A stretch of 49,451 bases of DNA from Anaerotruncus sp. G3(2012) (GCF_000403395.2 NZ_KE159668.1:312888-362338), one strand, 5' to 3'; counted from the stretch's first letter, positions 33,793-43,236 are shown. The notes: generated by a model not told the origin, from the letters alone. Translations and numbers: made by a program.

Positions 33793-34084
33793 TCTGGTCG
33801 CTCTCGATTTCATCCAGGTCGGATTCCACCGCTTCGGGCCGGGGGACATTCTCCCCTCGGACAACCCGATGCTGGTATCTGCCTGGGTGGAGAGCGGCTC
33901 GGCCATATGGCGTGACGGCGATCCCCCCGCATGGGTACCGGCCAAAAGAGCAGCGGCGGAACCCGGACTTCCCGGTATTGCCGTAGGCGGTGAGCTGACC
34001 GGGGACGATCTGGCCGGTAAAATTCCGATGACAGAGCAAAGGAGGCGGCCGCTTTGGAAACCCCAACCTTCAAAGAACTCCTGA
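33785..34084 (+). CDS. Phage connector-region protein, function unknown
   Basis: A 99-residue protein with a beta-rich, aromatic N-terminal half and a basic C-terminus (RRRPLWKPQPSK). It lies between the decoration protein and the likely head-tail connector, overlapping both neighbours (8 and 31 bases). No family is recognised. A head-completion role is suggested only by position. Confidence 0.65.
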   Translation: MADLVALDFIQVGFHRFGPGDILPSDNPMLVSAWVESGSAIWRDGDPPAWVPAKRAAAEPGLPGIAVGGELTGDDLAGKIPMTEQRRRPLWKPQPSKNS

Positions 34085-34392
34085 AAGCGGATGTCCACAA
34101 CATCTTCCTCAACCCGGCGGAATTCGGGGAGAGGCACCGGGTAAACGGCAAGATCATGGTGATTGTGCTGGATGACATGGAGAACATCGAGCGGGAAAAG
34201 AAGATGAAATCCAACATGGACGGCATCTACACCCGCCAGCTGCTCTTTTATGTCGCAGCGGATGATTTCGGAGAGCCGCTCCCCGGACAGGATACCTACC
34301 TGCAACTGGACGGCGGCACTTATAAGGTGGTGGATGCCACCGATGAGTGCGGCATTTATGCCATTACACTGGAGGCGAACCGCAGCCGATGA
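34054..34392 (+). CDS. Probable head-tail connector protein, TTG start
   Basis: A 112-residue protein with a beta-barrel-like pattern (GKIMVIVLDDMEN, TRQLLFYVAADDFGEPLPGQ, LQLDGGTYKVVDATDE), as in phage head-tail joining proteins. It starts with TTG at 34054, eight bases after GGAGG (34041-34045). It ends in the overlap ATGA with the gpZ-like gene. The connector role is inferred from fold pattern and gene order. Confidence 0.7.
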   Translation: METPTFKELLKADVHNIFLNPAEFGERHRVNGKIMVIVLDDMENIEREKKMKSNMDGIYTRQLLFYVAADDFGEPLPGQDTYLQLDGGTYKVVDATDECGIYAITLEANRSR

Positions 34393-34961
34393 TTGCCATC
34401 ACAGCAGACCCCCAAGACCTGGAACTCGTTCTCTCAAAACTGGAGGGCGCAAAGAAGCAGGCTCCCAAAGCCATACGCACTGCCCTAAACGATACGGCGG
34501 TCACGGCCCGGAAACTGCTGGCCCAGCACGCGCAAAAGAGATATACCGTCAAGGATGCCGGTTTCAATAAGCATACCAGAGTCAGGAAAGCAACCCTTTC
34601 TAAACTTGAGGCGGCAATCAGTGTGCAGGGCGCACCAATGACACAGCCCCGGTATCACACAACCGCTCCCAAGAGCGGCGTGAAAACAGAGGTGCTGAAA
34701 GGATCTGGCCTTCAGGAATTGGTGAACCAAGCCGGAAACAAAGCATTCCTTCAGACCGGGAACAACGGGAACCGGCTCGTGCTTCAGCGAACCGGGAAAG
34801 GAAGAACGCCGCTTCACTCGGCGCATGGCCCGTCTGTTTCCAAAATGCTGGAAAAGGTCTATCAGGGCGGCAAGATCACCGATGAAGGGCTGAGGGAGGA
34901 TATCCTCAAAATTTACCAGGACAACCTGAGAAAACAAATTGAACGGATGGTGACGGCATGA
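34389..34961 (+). CDS. Minor tail protein Z-like (head-tail joining)
   Basis: A 190-residue basic protein matching the gpZ/tail-completion family: a helical N-terminus (LSKLEGAKKQAPKAIRTALN) then the KRYTVKDAGFNKHTRVRKAT segment and a central beta region. The start at 34389 overlaps the previous stop as ATGA, and its stop overlaps the next gene by 4 bases. Confidence 0.78.
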   Translation: MIAITADPQDLELVLSKLEGAKKQAPKAIRTALNDTAVTARKLLAQHAQKRYTVKDAGFNKHTRVRKATLSKLEAAISVQGAPMTQPRYHTTAPKSGVKTEVLKGSGLQELVNQAGNKAFLQTGNNGNRLVLQRTGKGRTPLHSAHGPSVSKMLEKVYQGGKITDEGLREDILKIYQDNLRKQIERMVTA

Positions 34962-35500
34962 ACGCGAGAGAACTCCAAACCGTTGTCAAGGATGACCTGC
35001 AGGCGCTTTTTGAGGGGCGCACCTACAAAGCGCCGCCCCCTAAAATCCAGGGAACCCCGGAATTCAATCTGGAGGAATACGACCCGGAAAAGCCCCCGGA
35101 GGAACCGGCAGCCGACCCCATCATGGAAAAGCTGGGTGTTTATGAGCAAGACCTTCCCATCCGGGAAAAGGGGGCGGATGATCCGTTCCCGTACATCATC
35201 GTCCGGCTTTCCAAGGGCGGCATCGCTACCCCGGTAGCCCCGCACAAGGTAGATATTTTTCTCCTGATCGGCATCTATGACAACGACAAGCGCAACATCG
35301 GCCACAAAACCGTCCTGGAAATCATCGAGGACATCCAAAAGCACTACGAGAAACACCCCACCCTCTGCGGCGGGGCGTTTCAGTTTACGGACCCGTTCAC
35401 ATGGGTGCTGCAGGATGAGCCAAGCTACCCGTACTTTTACGGCGGGTGTAATCTCTCCTTTAACCTTGCCGCACCCCGGACAGAAAGCAGGTTCACATGA
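34958..35500 (+). CDS. Probable tail terminator or tail-completion protein
   Basis: A 180-residue protein with a Pro/Glu-rich insert (about 35-70) and a conserved-looking C-terminal half (FPYIIVRLSKGG, VDIFLLIGIYDNDKRNIGHK, YPYFYGGCNLSFNL). Tail terminators of this kind lie just before the sheath gene. ATGA overlaps couple it on both sides. Assignment is by position and pattern, not by a diagnostic motif. Confidence 0.68.
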   Translation: MNARELQTVVKDDLQALFEGRTYKAPPPKIQGTPEFNLEEYDPEKPPEEPAADPIMEKLGVYEQDLPIREKGADDPFPYIIVRLSKGGIATPVAPHKVDIFLLIGIYDNDKRNIGHKTVLEIIEDIQKHYEKHPTLCGGAFQFTDPFTWVLQDEPSYPYFYGGCNLSFNLAAPRTESRFT

Positions 35501-35742
35501 AAACCATGTATGTCGGCCCCACGATTCCGAGTGTGGCCACCCGCAACACCGTCTACGAGGAAATGCCGGAACCGCTGAAAAAGGCCGCAAAGGCATTCCC
35601 GTATTTGGCCGGCCTGTGCGTCCCCATTTCAGAGCTTAGGAAAGCGCTGGATGGAATCCGCAAACGGGACGGCCATATTTACCGACTTTATACCAAAGCG
35701 CTGGCAGACAGCGCAGAAATTCAGAAAGGAGCGAATGAGTAA
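35497..35742 (+). CDS. Small phage protein before the sheath gene
   Basis: An 81-residue, mostly helical protein (MKTMYVGPTIPSVATRNTVY onward). Its stop overlaps the sheath start as TAATG. Small proteins in this position are common in contractile-tail phages, with no known role. Confidence 0.7.
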   Translation: MKTMYVGPTIPSVATRNTVYEEMPEPLKKAAKAFPYLAGLCVPISELRKALDGIRKRDGHIYRLYTKALADSAEIQKGANE

Positions 35743-37208
35743 TGCCTTACCAGCACGGCGTAAGGGTGCTTGAACAGGCCACAAGCATCGTGGCCCCTAT
35801 CTTGGGGACCGCAGGGCTTCAGGTAGTTTTCGGCACCGCACCCATCAATCTGGCGGATGATCCCTACAAGGTCACCAACACCCCCCTCATTGCCTACTCG
35901 TGGGCAGAGGCGGTCAAGCAGCTGGGATACTCGGCGGACTACAAAAACTATACGCTTTGCGAGGCCATGTACGCCAGTTTTCAGCTGATCGGCGTGGCCC
36001 CTGTTATTTTCATCAATGTCCTCGACCCCAAAAAGCACAAGAAGAAAAACGAGGCCGCAACCGTCCCGGTAGAGGAAATGGAGGCCGTGGTTCCCATCAC
36101 CGGCATTCTGAAGGATACCGTGACCGTCAAGATGAAAGGTGCGGACGAAGAATCCGAGGATACCCCGCTGGGCTTTGAAACCGACTATCTCCTGAGCTTT
36201 GACGATGACGGCAATCTGCTGGTTACCCTGATCGCCGGGGGCGCAGGGGCAGCCGCCAAAGCACTGGTGGTGGAATCCACCTCCATCGACCCGACCGCGG
36301 TAAAGCCCAGCGACATCATCGGCGCAAGTGCGACCGGCGGCGCAAAGGGCTTCGAGGTTCTCCAGCAGATCTATCCCAAATTCGGCATGACCCCCGGCCT
36401 TCTGCTGGCCCCCGGCTGGAGCCATATCCCGGATGTGGGCATCGTCCTCGCTGCGAAATGCGAGGAAATCAACGGCTACTTCACCTGCGAATGCCTCATC
36501 GACATTGACAGCACCGCCGATGGATGCACCGCATACAGCGACATCAAGGTGGCCAAAGAGGCGGCTGGGTGCGTTTCCGCCCATGCCATGGCCCTCTGGC
36601 CCTGCATCGCCGTAGGCTCCCATTGGTTCTGGTACAGCGCCATCATGGGGGCGCTGATCGCAAAGGTCGATGCGGAAAACGATGATGTGCCGAACCTTTC
36701 CCCCTCCAACAAGCTCATCGGAGCGACCGGCACCGTGCTGGCCACCGGAGAGGAAGTGCTGCTGGATCAGGTGCAGGGCAACGCCGTGAACAGCTTCGGC
36801 GTAACCACTGCCATCAATGTCAACGGCTGGCGGACCTGGGGCAACAACAGCGCCGTCTACCCGGCCAGCACTGACCCCAAGGATCGCTGGTTCTGCTGCC
36901 GCCGGTTCTTCAGCTGGTGGGGGAACAGCTTCATCCTGACCTACTTCCAGAAGGTCGATAACCCGATGAACCCCCGCCTCATCGAAACCATCGTGGATTC
37001 CGAGAATATCCGTGGTGCGTCCTATGTTTCCCAGGGGAAATGCGCCAGAGCGGAAATCGTCTACAACGCAGACGAAAATCCGGTGACGGATCTGCTGAAC
37101 GGAAAAATCACTTTCCATCAGTACCTGACCCCCTATCCCCCGGCGGAGGACATCCTGAACATTCTGGAATTCGACCCGAACGCCCTGAGCGATGCATTAG
37201 GAGGTTGA
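35742..37208 (+). CDS. Tail sheath protein (contractile tail)
   Basis: Subunit of the contractile sheath that drives the tube through the cell envelope. In 488 residues the family landmarks are the N-terminal GVRVLEQATSIVAPILGTAG, the central YPKFGMTPGLLLAPGWS, and the C-terminal NGWRTWGNNSAVYPASTD with the handshake strands near the end. An insertion domain lies at about 105-195. This gene shows that the phage is a myophage. Confidence 0.96.
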   Translation: MPYQHGVRVLEQATSIVAPILGTAGLQVVFGTAPINLADDPYKVTNTPLIAYSWAEAVKQLGYSADYKNYTLCEAMYASFQLIGVAPVIFINVLDPKKHKKKNEAATVPVEEMEAVVPITGILKDTVTVKMKGADEESEDTPLGFETDYLLSFDDDGNLLVTLIAGGAGAAAKALVVESTSIDPTAVKPSDIIGASATGGAKGFEVLQQIYPKFGMTPGLLLAPGWSHIPDVGIVLAAKCEEINGYFTCECLIDIDSTADGCTAYSDIKVAKEAAGCVSAHAMALWPCIAVGSHWFWYSAIMGALIAKVDAENDDVPNLSPSNKLIGATGTVLATGEEVLLDQVQGNAVNSFGVTTAINVNGWRTWGNNSAVYPASTDPKDRWFCCRRFFSWWGNSFILTYFQKVDNPMNPRLIETIVDSENIRGASYVSQGKCARAEIVYNADENPVTDLLNGKITFHQYLTPYPPAEDILNILEFDPNALSDALGG

Positions 37209-37214
37209 TGAGAA

Positions 37215-37739
37215 ATGGCAATCGCAGGAATTCCCGAAGTAATTCGGGACTTTAACCTGTACCTGACCGGCAACAGGCTGGGCGGTACCACCGGGGAAGT
37301 GGCGATCCCTGACTTTGAATCCACCACGGCCACCACCTCCGGGAACGGAATCCTCGGTGAGTACGAGGCCATCGTGGTCGGCCATTACGGCAGCATGGAA
37401 CTGGAAATCCCCTTCCGGTGTATCTGCGAGGATTACTTCGCCGGAATCAATCCCTCCAGCGCCGTGGAGCTTATGCTCCGGGGCAGCATCCAGTACACGG
37501 TCAAAGCCACTCAGGACGCAGACGAAATGGGGATGCGTGTGGTGGTTCGAGGCCGGTGCAAGAAAATCGCCATCGGCACGGTGAAGCAGCGTGAGGGCAT
37601 GGACAGCGCCATCACCCTCGAACTGACCTACATCATGATCGAGATGGACGGGCAAAAGCGCCTGGAGCTTGACAAGCTCAACGGCGTTTTCAAGGTCAAC
37701 AATGTGGATATGCTGGCGAAAACCCGCCAGCTCACCTGA
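37215..37739 (+). CDS. Tail tube protein (FII type)
   Basis: Subunit of the rigid inner tail tube. The 174 residues show the P2 FII pattern: GIPEVIRDFNLYLTGNRLGG at the start, MELEIPFRCICEDYFAG in the middle, and VNNVDMLAKTRQL at the end. AGGAGG precedes it, and it follows the sheath gene by 6 bases, the usual order. Confidence 0.93.
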   Translation: MAIAGIPEVIRDFNLYLTGNRLGGTTGEVAIPDFESTTATTSGNGILGEYEAIVVGHYGSMELEIPFRCICEDYFAGINPSSAVELMLRGSIQYTVKATQDADEMGMRVVVRGRCKKIAIGTVKQREGMDSAITLELTYIMIEMDGQKRLELDKLNGVFKVNNVDMLAKTRQLT

Positions 37740-37754
37740 TAGGAGGAAAGCACT

Positions 37755-38105
37755 ATGAGCAACGCAACAGAAAAAACCACCGTCACAGCAACCCCGGAAA
37801 CCCCCGCCGCCGAGAGCGACACGCTGATCAAATTCAGCAAGCCCTATGTTTTCGAGGGCCAGACCTACACAGAAATCGATCTGGCCGGTTTGGAAAATCT
37901 GACCGCAAGGGACATGATCGATGCCGAAAAGTACCTGTTCAAAAGCGGCATCATCTCCCCGCTGCCGGACCAGACCTCGGAGTATATCTGCTTCATCGCC
38001 GGTCGGGTGGCCGGTCAGCCGGTGGAGTTTTTCAAGGGGCTTCCCCCGAAAGACATCACACGGGTGAAAAACAAAGTGTCCAGTTTTTTCTACGGCGAGG
38101 ATTAA
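37755..38105 (+). CDS. Tail assembly chaperone, short form (gpE-like)
   Basis: A 116-residue protein translated without frameshift. It has an acidic Thr/Ala/Pro-rich N-terminus and a helical C-terminal region with LTARDMIDAEKYL and ISPLPDQTSEYICFIAGRVA. It helps the tape-measure protein assemble tube subunits. It sits between tube and tape-measure genes, as the gpG/gpE chaperones do. TTTTTTC near its end allows the longer fused form. Confidence 0.88.
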   Translation: MSNATEKTTVTATPETPAAESDTLIKFSKPYVFEGQTYTEIDLAGLENLTARDMIDAEKYLFKSGIISPLPDQTSEYICFIAGRVAGQPVEFFKGLPPKDITRVKNKVSSFFYGED

Positions 38106-38269
38106 GGCCGGGTGACGGGGAGGCGCTCCGGGACATCTGTATGCATCTGGCCATTTCCCTCCATTCGGATTACATCCAGTTTCAGCGGATGCCAATCCAT
38201 GAACTTCTGGAAACGGTCAATGCATTCAAAAGGGCGGTGACAGCAGCGAATGGCAAGCGCAAAAAGTAA
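37755..38269 (+). CDS. Tail assembly chaperone, -1 frameshift fusion (gpE-E'-like)
   Basis: At 38084-38090 the heptamer T TTT TTC fits the X XXY YYZ rule in the zero frame (AGT TTT TTC). Slipping back by one base continues without a stop through CTA CGG CGA GGA TTA to a TAA at 38267-38269, adding 59 residues (GDGEALRDICMHLAISLHSD onward). The product is about 171 residues. The extension has normal protein composition and a helical pattern, like the E' or gpT extensions of P2 and lambda. It ends inside the start of the tape-measure gene. Confidence 0.82.
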
Positions 38270-41200
38270 AGAATACCAGCTCGCAATCAAAATCGCCGGT
38301 CAGGTGTCCTCCTCGTTCAACAGCGCCATCGGAGAAGCAGAGGGCAAGCTGACAAACCTCGGCACTGTAGCGAAACAGGCGGCGGCGGTAGCAGCCGCCG
38401 CCTGGGGCGCTCTGCAGGTCGGACAGTTTATCTCGGACGCGGTCGGTACATACGGAGAGTTTGAACAGGCAATGGCCAATACCTCCGCCATCGCCGGCGC
38501 CACGGGGGAACAGTACGATGCCCTCCGGGCGGCGGCTTTGGAGATGGGAAAGGCAACGACCAAATCTGCCTCCGAATGCGCCGATGCCCTCGGCTACATG
38601 AGCCTCGCCGGATGGAGTGTGAATGATTCCATCGCCAGTCTGGAACCCATCCTCCGGCTCTCGGAGGCAACACAGATGGATCTGGCCCGCTGCTCCGATC
38701 TTGTAACGGACAGCATGAGCGCCCTCGGACTGGGGGTCCAGGACCTGCCCAAATACCTCGATGTGGCCGCACAGGCCAACAACAAATCGAACCAGACAGC
38801 AGAGATGCTGATGGAGGCTTACATCGGCGTGGGCGGCACCCTCAAAAATCTCCGGGTGCCGATTCAGGAGTCCGGCGCAGCGCTCGGTGTTCTGGCCAAC
38901 CGGGGTATCAAAGGCTCCGAGGCAGGAAATGCTTTGAACGCCGTCCTTGTGAATCTTACTACCGGCACTGGACAGGCCGGGAAGATGATGGAACAACTCG
39001 GCATATCCGCATTTGACAGCGCCGGAAACTTCATCGGTTTGCAGGAAACCATCCAGCGGGTGTACGAGGCCACAAAGGATATGACAGAGGCAGAGCGCAA
39101 CGCCGCCCTCGCCGCAATCGGCGGGAAGCAGCACACCGATGCGCTAAACGCTCTCATGTCCGGCCTGACCACCACCACGGCAGAGGGTGTCACCGAATGG
39201 AATGCGCTCACACAGGCCCTCTACAATTCGGACGGCGCACTCGGCACCATGGCCGACACGGTCACCAACACATGGCAGGGCGCAACAGAACGCCTGAAAT
39301 CCGCCATGGATGACCTGAAAATCAATCTGGTTTCCACCTTCGCCCCATACGCAACAGCCGCCATCAATCAGGTGGCGGAATACATCCCGCATATCACGAC
39401 AGCGGTCACGGCAGCGGCGCAGAGTTTCACAGAAAAAGCCCTGCCGCACATCATCGCATTCAAGGATCGGGCGGTGGAGCTTTTCGGCATGGCTTCCAGC
39501 GGCATCGGTCAGGTGGTCAGTGAACACAGCGCCACCTTTGATAAGCTGGGGGAATTGGCCTCCAGAATTGGCGCATTTTTCGCAGACCTGAAGGTCAATG
39601 GAGAGCCGGTTCTCGACTTCATCGCAGGGACAGCGCTTCCGGCCATTGTGGACGGCGCTCTGAATCTGGTGGACCGGCTGGCAGACCTCGGTATTTTCCT
39701 CACAGAGCATAAGACCCTCGTGCTGGCCATCATCGCGGCCTACGCAGGATTCAAGGGCTTGACTGCCCTCTCCAACCTCGGCGGCAAGATCACAGCAGCG
39801 ACAAAGACGCTTGAAGCCTTCCAGCAGGTGACGAAAGGCACCAGTCTGGTGACTTCCGTCCTGAACGGGAAGCTCCCGGCAACCTCGGCGGCTTTTGGGG
39901 TACTGACAGGGAAAATCAAGCTGACAGAGCTGGCCACAGAGGCTGTAAAGGGAAAGCTGTCCGCTTTCACGGGCGGCTTTAAGGCAATCGGTTCCTTGGG
40001 AAAAACGGCTTTTTCCGGCTTGAAAAGCGGTGTCCTTGCCTTTGGCGGTGTGCTCAAGAGTATCGGGGCCAGCATTATGTCCTTCATGGCCACCAACCCG
40101 GTCGGCTGGGTGATTTTAGCCATTGCCGCCGTGATCGGCATTGTGGTTCTGCTCTACAACAAATGCGAGTGGTTCCGCGAAAAAGTGGATGCCATCATCG
40201 CAGCGGTCAAGGTTTACCTTCAGGCATTCTGGGAAAAGGCAAAAGTGGTTTTCCAAAATATCTGGGAAACGGTCAAAGAGGTTTGGGCAAAGATAGCCCC
40301 CTACCTGCAGGCGGCATGGAATACGATTGTAAGCGCCGTTTCGGCGGTTATTTCCTTTTTCCAGACCAATGTCCTGCCGGGAATCCGGGCGGTCTTGACC
40401 TCCATTGGCAAGGCGTTCTCCGCCGCTTGGGAACTGATCAAAACCATCTGGGATTTTGTAAAGCCCTATTTTCTCGCCATCTGGGAAGCCATCAAGGCTA
40501 TTTTCGGCGTAGCGGTCAAGGTTCTCGGCGGCTTTTTCAAGGCGGCGTGGGAGAGAATCAAGCTGGTCTGGGCTGTGGTTTCCCCGTGGTTCTCTACCAT
40601 CTGGGAATACATCAAGGCTGTCTTTTCGGTGGTCGGAGCCGTGCTGGGCGGATTTTTCAAGACCGCATGGGAAACCATCAAGGGCATCTGGAACACAGCT
40701 GTCGCGTTTTTCCAAGCGGTATTTGACACCATCGCCGGGATTTTCAGTGCGGTAAAAGCCGTGCTGCATGGCGATTTTGCAGGGGCATGGGAGGCCATCA
40801 AGGGCGTTTTCTCCAGCTGGGGCAATTACTTCCAGACCCTCTGGGACAGCATCAAGAATATTTTCGGAGCTGTGGGCGAATGGCTCGGCGGCGTGTTCTC
40901 AGCAGCATGGAGCGGCATCGGGAATATAACAAGCACAGCGCTGGAATCCCTGAAAGGCTCCATCAACGCAATCGGTACCTTCCTCCAGGAAAAGGTGCCA
41001 TTCCTGGGGGCCATTTTCACCGGCTGGGCCTCCAGCATTACCGCTGCCATTGACAACATCAAGGCAGTCTTCGGCGGGATCATCGAGTTTATCCAGAATG
41101 TGTTCTCCGGCAACTGGAGTGCCGCATGGCAAAACATCGTGGATATTTTCAGCAACATCTTCGGGGCCATCGCCAATCTGGTAAAAGCCCCGATAAACGG

Positions 41201-41693
41201 TGTGATTTCCGCCATCAACTTCATCCTGGAAAAAATCAACAGCATTTCCGTCACAATCCCGGACTGGGTGCCGGGCGTGGGCGGGAAACAACTCGGCTTT
41301 AATCTTCCGACTATTCCGCAGCTGGCAGAGGGCGGTGTTGTAAACCAGCCCACCCTGCTGGAAGCCGGGGAGGCCGGGACAGAGGCCATCATCCCGCTGT
41401 CGGAGCTTTGGGGCCAGATGCACGGCCTCATGGAAGATGCCATGAGAAGCAGCAATGTGATCCCAATCACAGACCTGCTGGCCGAACTTCGCGGAAACAG
41501 GGACAATCCGCCGCCGCAGGACGGCGGGAACGGCCAGCCTCCCATCGTGATCCACTACCAGCCGCAATACCATTTTGAGGGTGAAGCCCCCAGCCGTGAG
41601 GATTTGGAGGCGGCGGAAAGAATGTCCCAGGAAGAATTCAACCGTATGGCAAAACAATGGTTGAAAGACATCGACCGGACAAAACTCGCATAG
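38250..41693 (+). CDS. Tail tape measure protein
   Basis: Sets the length of the tail tube. The 1147 residues include an N-terminal TP901/T4-like core domain (about 75-400, with FEQAMANTSAIAGATGEQYD and NRGIKGSEAGNALNAVLVNL), hydrophobic segments near residue 605 to 640, and a long stretch (about 640-960) of Trp-containing helical repeats, WEAIKAIFG, WERIKLVWA, WEYIKAVFS, WETIKGIWN. The C-terminus has a QLAEGGVVNQPTLLEAGEAG segment often seen in these proteins. It is expected to be ejected into the cell, where the hydrophobic segments could form a membrane channel. Confidence 0.94.
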   Translation: MASAKSKEYQLAIKIAGQVSSSFNSAIGEAEGKLTNLGTVAKQAAAVAAAAWGALQVGQFISDAVGTYGEFEQAMANTSAIAGATGEQYDALRAAALEMGKATTKSASECADALGYMSLAGWSVNDSIASLEPILRLSEATQMDLARCSDLVTDSMSALGLGVQDLPKYLDVAAQANNKSNQTAEMLMEAYIGVGGTLKNLRVPIQESGAALGVLANRGIKGSEAGNALNAVLVNLTTGTGQAGKMMEQLGISAFDSAGNFIGLQETIQRVYEATKDMTEAERNAALAAIGGKQHTDALNALMSGLTTTTAEGVTEWNALTQALYNSDGALGTMADTVTNTWQGATERLKSAMDDLKINLVSTFAPYATAAINQVAEYIPHITTAVTAAAQSFTEKALPHIIAFKDRAVELFGMASSGIGQVVSEHSATFDKLGELASRIGAFFADLKVNGEPVLDFIAGTALPAIVDGALNLVDRLADLGIFLTEHKTLVLAIIAAYAGFKGLTALSNLGGKITAATKTLEAFQQVTKGTSLVTSVLNGKLPATSAAFGVLTGKIKLTELATEAVKGKLSAFTGGFKAIGSLGKTAFSGLKSGVLAFGGVLKSIGASIMSFMATNPVGWVILAIAAVIGIVVLLYNKCEWFREKVDAIIAAVKVYLQAFWEKAKVVFQNIWETVKEVWAKIAPYLQAAWNTIVSAVSAVISFFQTNVLPGIRAVLTSIGKAFSAAWELIKTIWDFVKPYFLAIWEAIKAIFGVAVKVLGGFFKAAWERIKLVWAVVSPWFSTIWEYIKAVFSVVGAVLGGFFKTAWETIKGIWNTAVAFFQAVFDTIAGIFSAVKAVLHGDFAGAWEAIKGVFSSWGNYFQTLWDSIKNIFGAVGEWLGGVFSAAWSGIGNITSTALESLKGSINAIGTFLQEKVPFLGAIFTGWASSITAAIDNIKAVFGGIIEFIQNVFSGNWSAAWQNIVDIFSNIFGAIANLVKAPINGVISAINFILEKINSISVTIPDWVPGVGGKQLGFNLPTIPQLAEGGVVNQPTLLEAGEAGTEAIIPLSELWGQMHGLMEDAMRSSNVIPITDLLAELRGNRDNPPPQDGGNGQPPIVIHYQPQYHFEGEAPSREDLEAAERMSQEEFNRMAKQWLKDIDRTKLA

Positions 41694-41704
41694 GAGGGGC
41701 AGCC

Positions 41705-41914
41705 ATGAAAACCACAAGCACCATCATGGGGGATACCTGGGACACCATCGCCCTGCGGATTTATGGCAATGTACTGAGGGCGCAGGATTTGATGGAGGCC
41801 AGAGAAAACCGTCCCCTCCTCGATTATCAGGTATTCCCCGCCGGGGTGACGGTGGCCATCCCGGAAATAGAGGAAACAACCGCCACCGATGACCTGCCAG
41901 AATGGAGGAAATAG
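41705..41914 (+). CDS. gpX-like tail protein (LysM-type)
   Basis: A 69-residue protein of the P2 gpX family: a small LysM-like fold with MGDTWDTIALRIYGN (start) and the VFPAGVTVAIPEI end. It is positioned between tape measure and gpD, as in P2. The start at 41705 lies after GGAGGGG; a longer upstream frame overlaps the tape measure gene and is less likely. Confidence 0.88.
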   Translation: MKTTSTIMGDTWDTIALRIYGNVLRAQDLMEARENRPLLDYQVFPAGVTVAIPEIEETTATDDLPEWRK

Positions 41915-41915
41915 T

Positions 41916-43226
41916 ATGCTCCCGCGACAGGCAAATGTATCCCTGCTTTACAACGGCGCAAACGCCTCCGGGCAGATTGCCCCCTATCTGGCTTCATTCC
42001 AGTACACGGATGTGGCCTCCGGCTCCAGCGATAAAATCAGCATCCAGATAAACGACCGGGATCACCGATGGATTGGCGCATGGTTCCCCCAAAAGGGGGA
42101 CCTGCTACAGCCCACCATCCAGACCTTCAACTGGTGGGGGGACGGGCAGAATTCCAGATTCCCGTGCGGTACCTTCCGGGTGGATGATTTCAGCTTTGCC
42201 GGAGGCCCTATCCGCCTGAGCCTGGATGCCGTGGCAGTCCCCGCTGACAACAGCGGATTCAAGGCCACCAAGCGGACGGAAACCTACGAAAAGACCACCC
42301 TGCAGGAAATCGGGCAGGCCATCGCAGACCGGTCCGGCATCTCCCTGTTTTTCGATGCCAGCGACATCGCCATTCAAAAGGTCGAGCAAAATAACCAGAA
42401 TGACTGTGAATTTTACTGCGGCCTGGTGGAGAAATTCGGCCTCGCCCTGAAGATTTACAACAGCAGGATAGTGGTCTTTTCAGAGGGGACCTATGAGGCC
42501 AAAAAGGCAAAGGCCATCCTTACCCCGGCGGACTTTGAACCGGGCTGGTCGTGGAATACCCAGACCACCGGCACCTATACCGGGGTAAAGTACCAGTACA
42601 CCAACAGCGACAAAAACAAGACCTTCACCGTGACCGCTGGGGGCGGTGACAGAATCCTCGAATGCAACGAACCGGCGGATAACCTGACTGAAGCGACCGC
42701 AATAGCGCTGGCCGCTTTGAACAAGGCGAACCGGGGGATGACCACCATGAGCATCACCATGATGGCCATGCCGGGGCTGATTGCTTCGGACTGCGTGGAA
42801 ATCCGCGGCCTGAAAAGACTTTCCGGTAAATACTTCATCGAGCAGATCACCCACAGTCTGGGGAGCGGTTATAAGATGGCCCTGGAACTTCGGCTGGTGG
42901 AGCCGCTCATCACAGAGGCGTCCTCCATTTCCTGCGACTTTGAGAAAGAGAAGCAGGGCAGCCAAAGCGGCGGGTCCTCCGGCGGTGGTTCAGGCTCAAC
43001 TCCCGGCACACCTGCAGGGCTACCCCAAAAGGGGGAACTGTACACGGTTACCAGCGATAAGAAGGGCTACTACACAGCCGCAGAGGCGGCGGCAGGATCG
43101 CCGCTGCCTGGACATCCGACCGGGATGTGCCATCCCGGCACCTACTGGGTGTTCAATGTTTCAGGGGGAATGCTGAACCTCAGCACAGTAAAGACGGTTC
43201 CGGGCAACTGGATCAATCCCGGATAG
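41916..43226 (+). CDS. Tail hub/late-control protein gpD-like with C-terminal extension
   Basis: Hub protein at the tube-baseplate junction (P2 gpD/gp27-like fold), 436 residues. Family segments include DKISIQINDRDHRW near the start, FRVDDFSFAGGP, and LKRLSGKYFIEQITHSLGSG around residue 310. After about residue 345 a Gly/Ser-rich linker leads to a 65-residue module (GELYTVTSDKKGYY onward, PGTYWVFN, PGNWINPG) not usual in gpD, possibly a wall-binding module. The start at 41916 follows a TGGAGGAA site. Confidence 0.85.
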   Translation: MLPRQANVSLLYNGANASGQIAPYLASFQYTDVASGSSDKISIQINDRDHRWIGAWFPQKGDLLQPTIQTFNWWGDGQNSRFPCGTFRVDDFSFAGGPIRLSLDAVAVPADNSGFKATKRTETYEKTTLQEIGQAIADRSGISLFFDASDIAIQKVEQNNQNDCEFYCGLVEKFGLALKIYNSRIVVFSEGTYEAKKAKAILTPADFEPGWSWNTQTTGTYTGVKYQYTNSDKNKTFTVTAGGGDRILECNEPADNLTEATAIALAALNKANRGMTTMSITMMAMPGLIASDCVEIRGLKRLSGKYFIEQITHSLGSGYKMALELRLVEPLITEASSISCDFEKEKQGSQSGGSSGGGSGSTPGTPAGLPQKGELYTVTSDKKGYYTAAEAAAGSPLPGHPTGMCHPGTYWVFNVSGGMLNLSTVKTVPGNWINPG

Positions 43227-43236
43227 GAGGCGGCGC

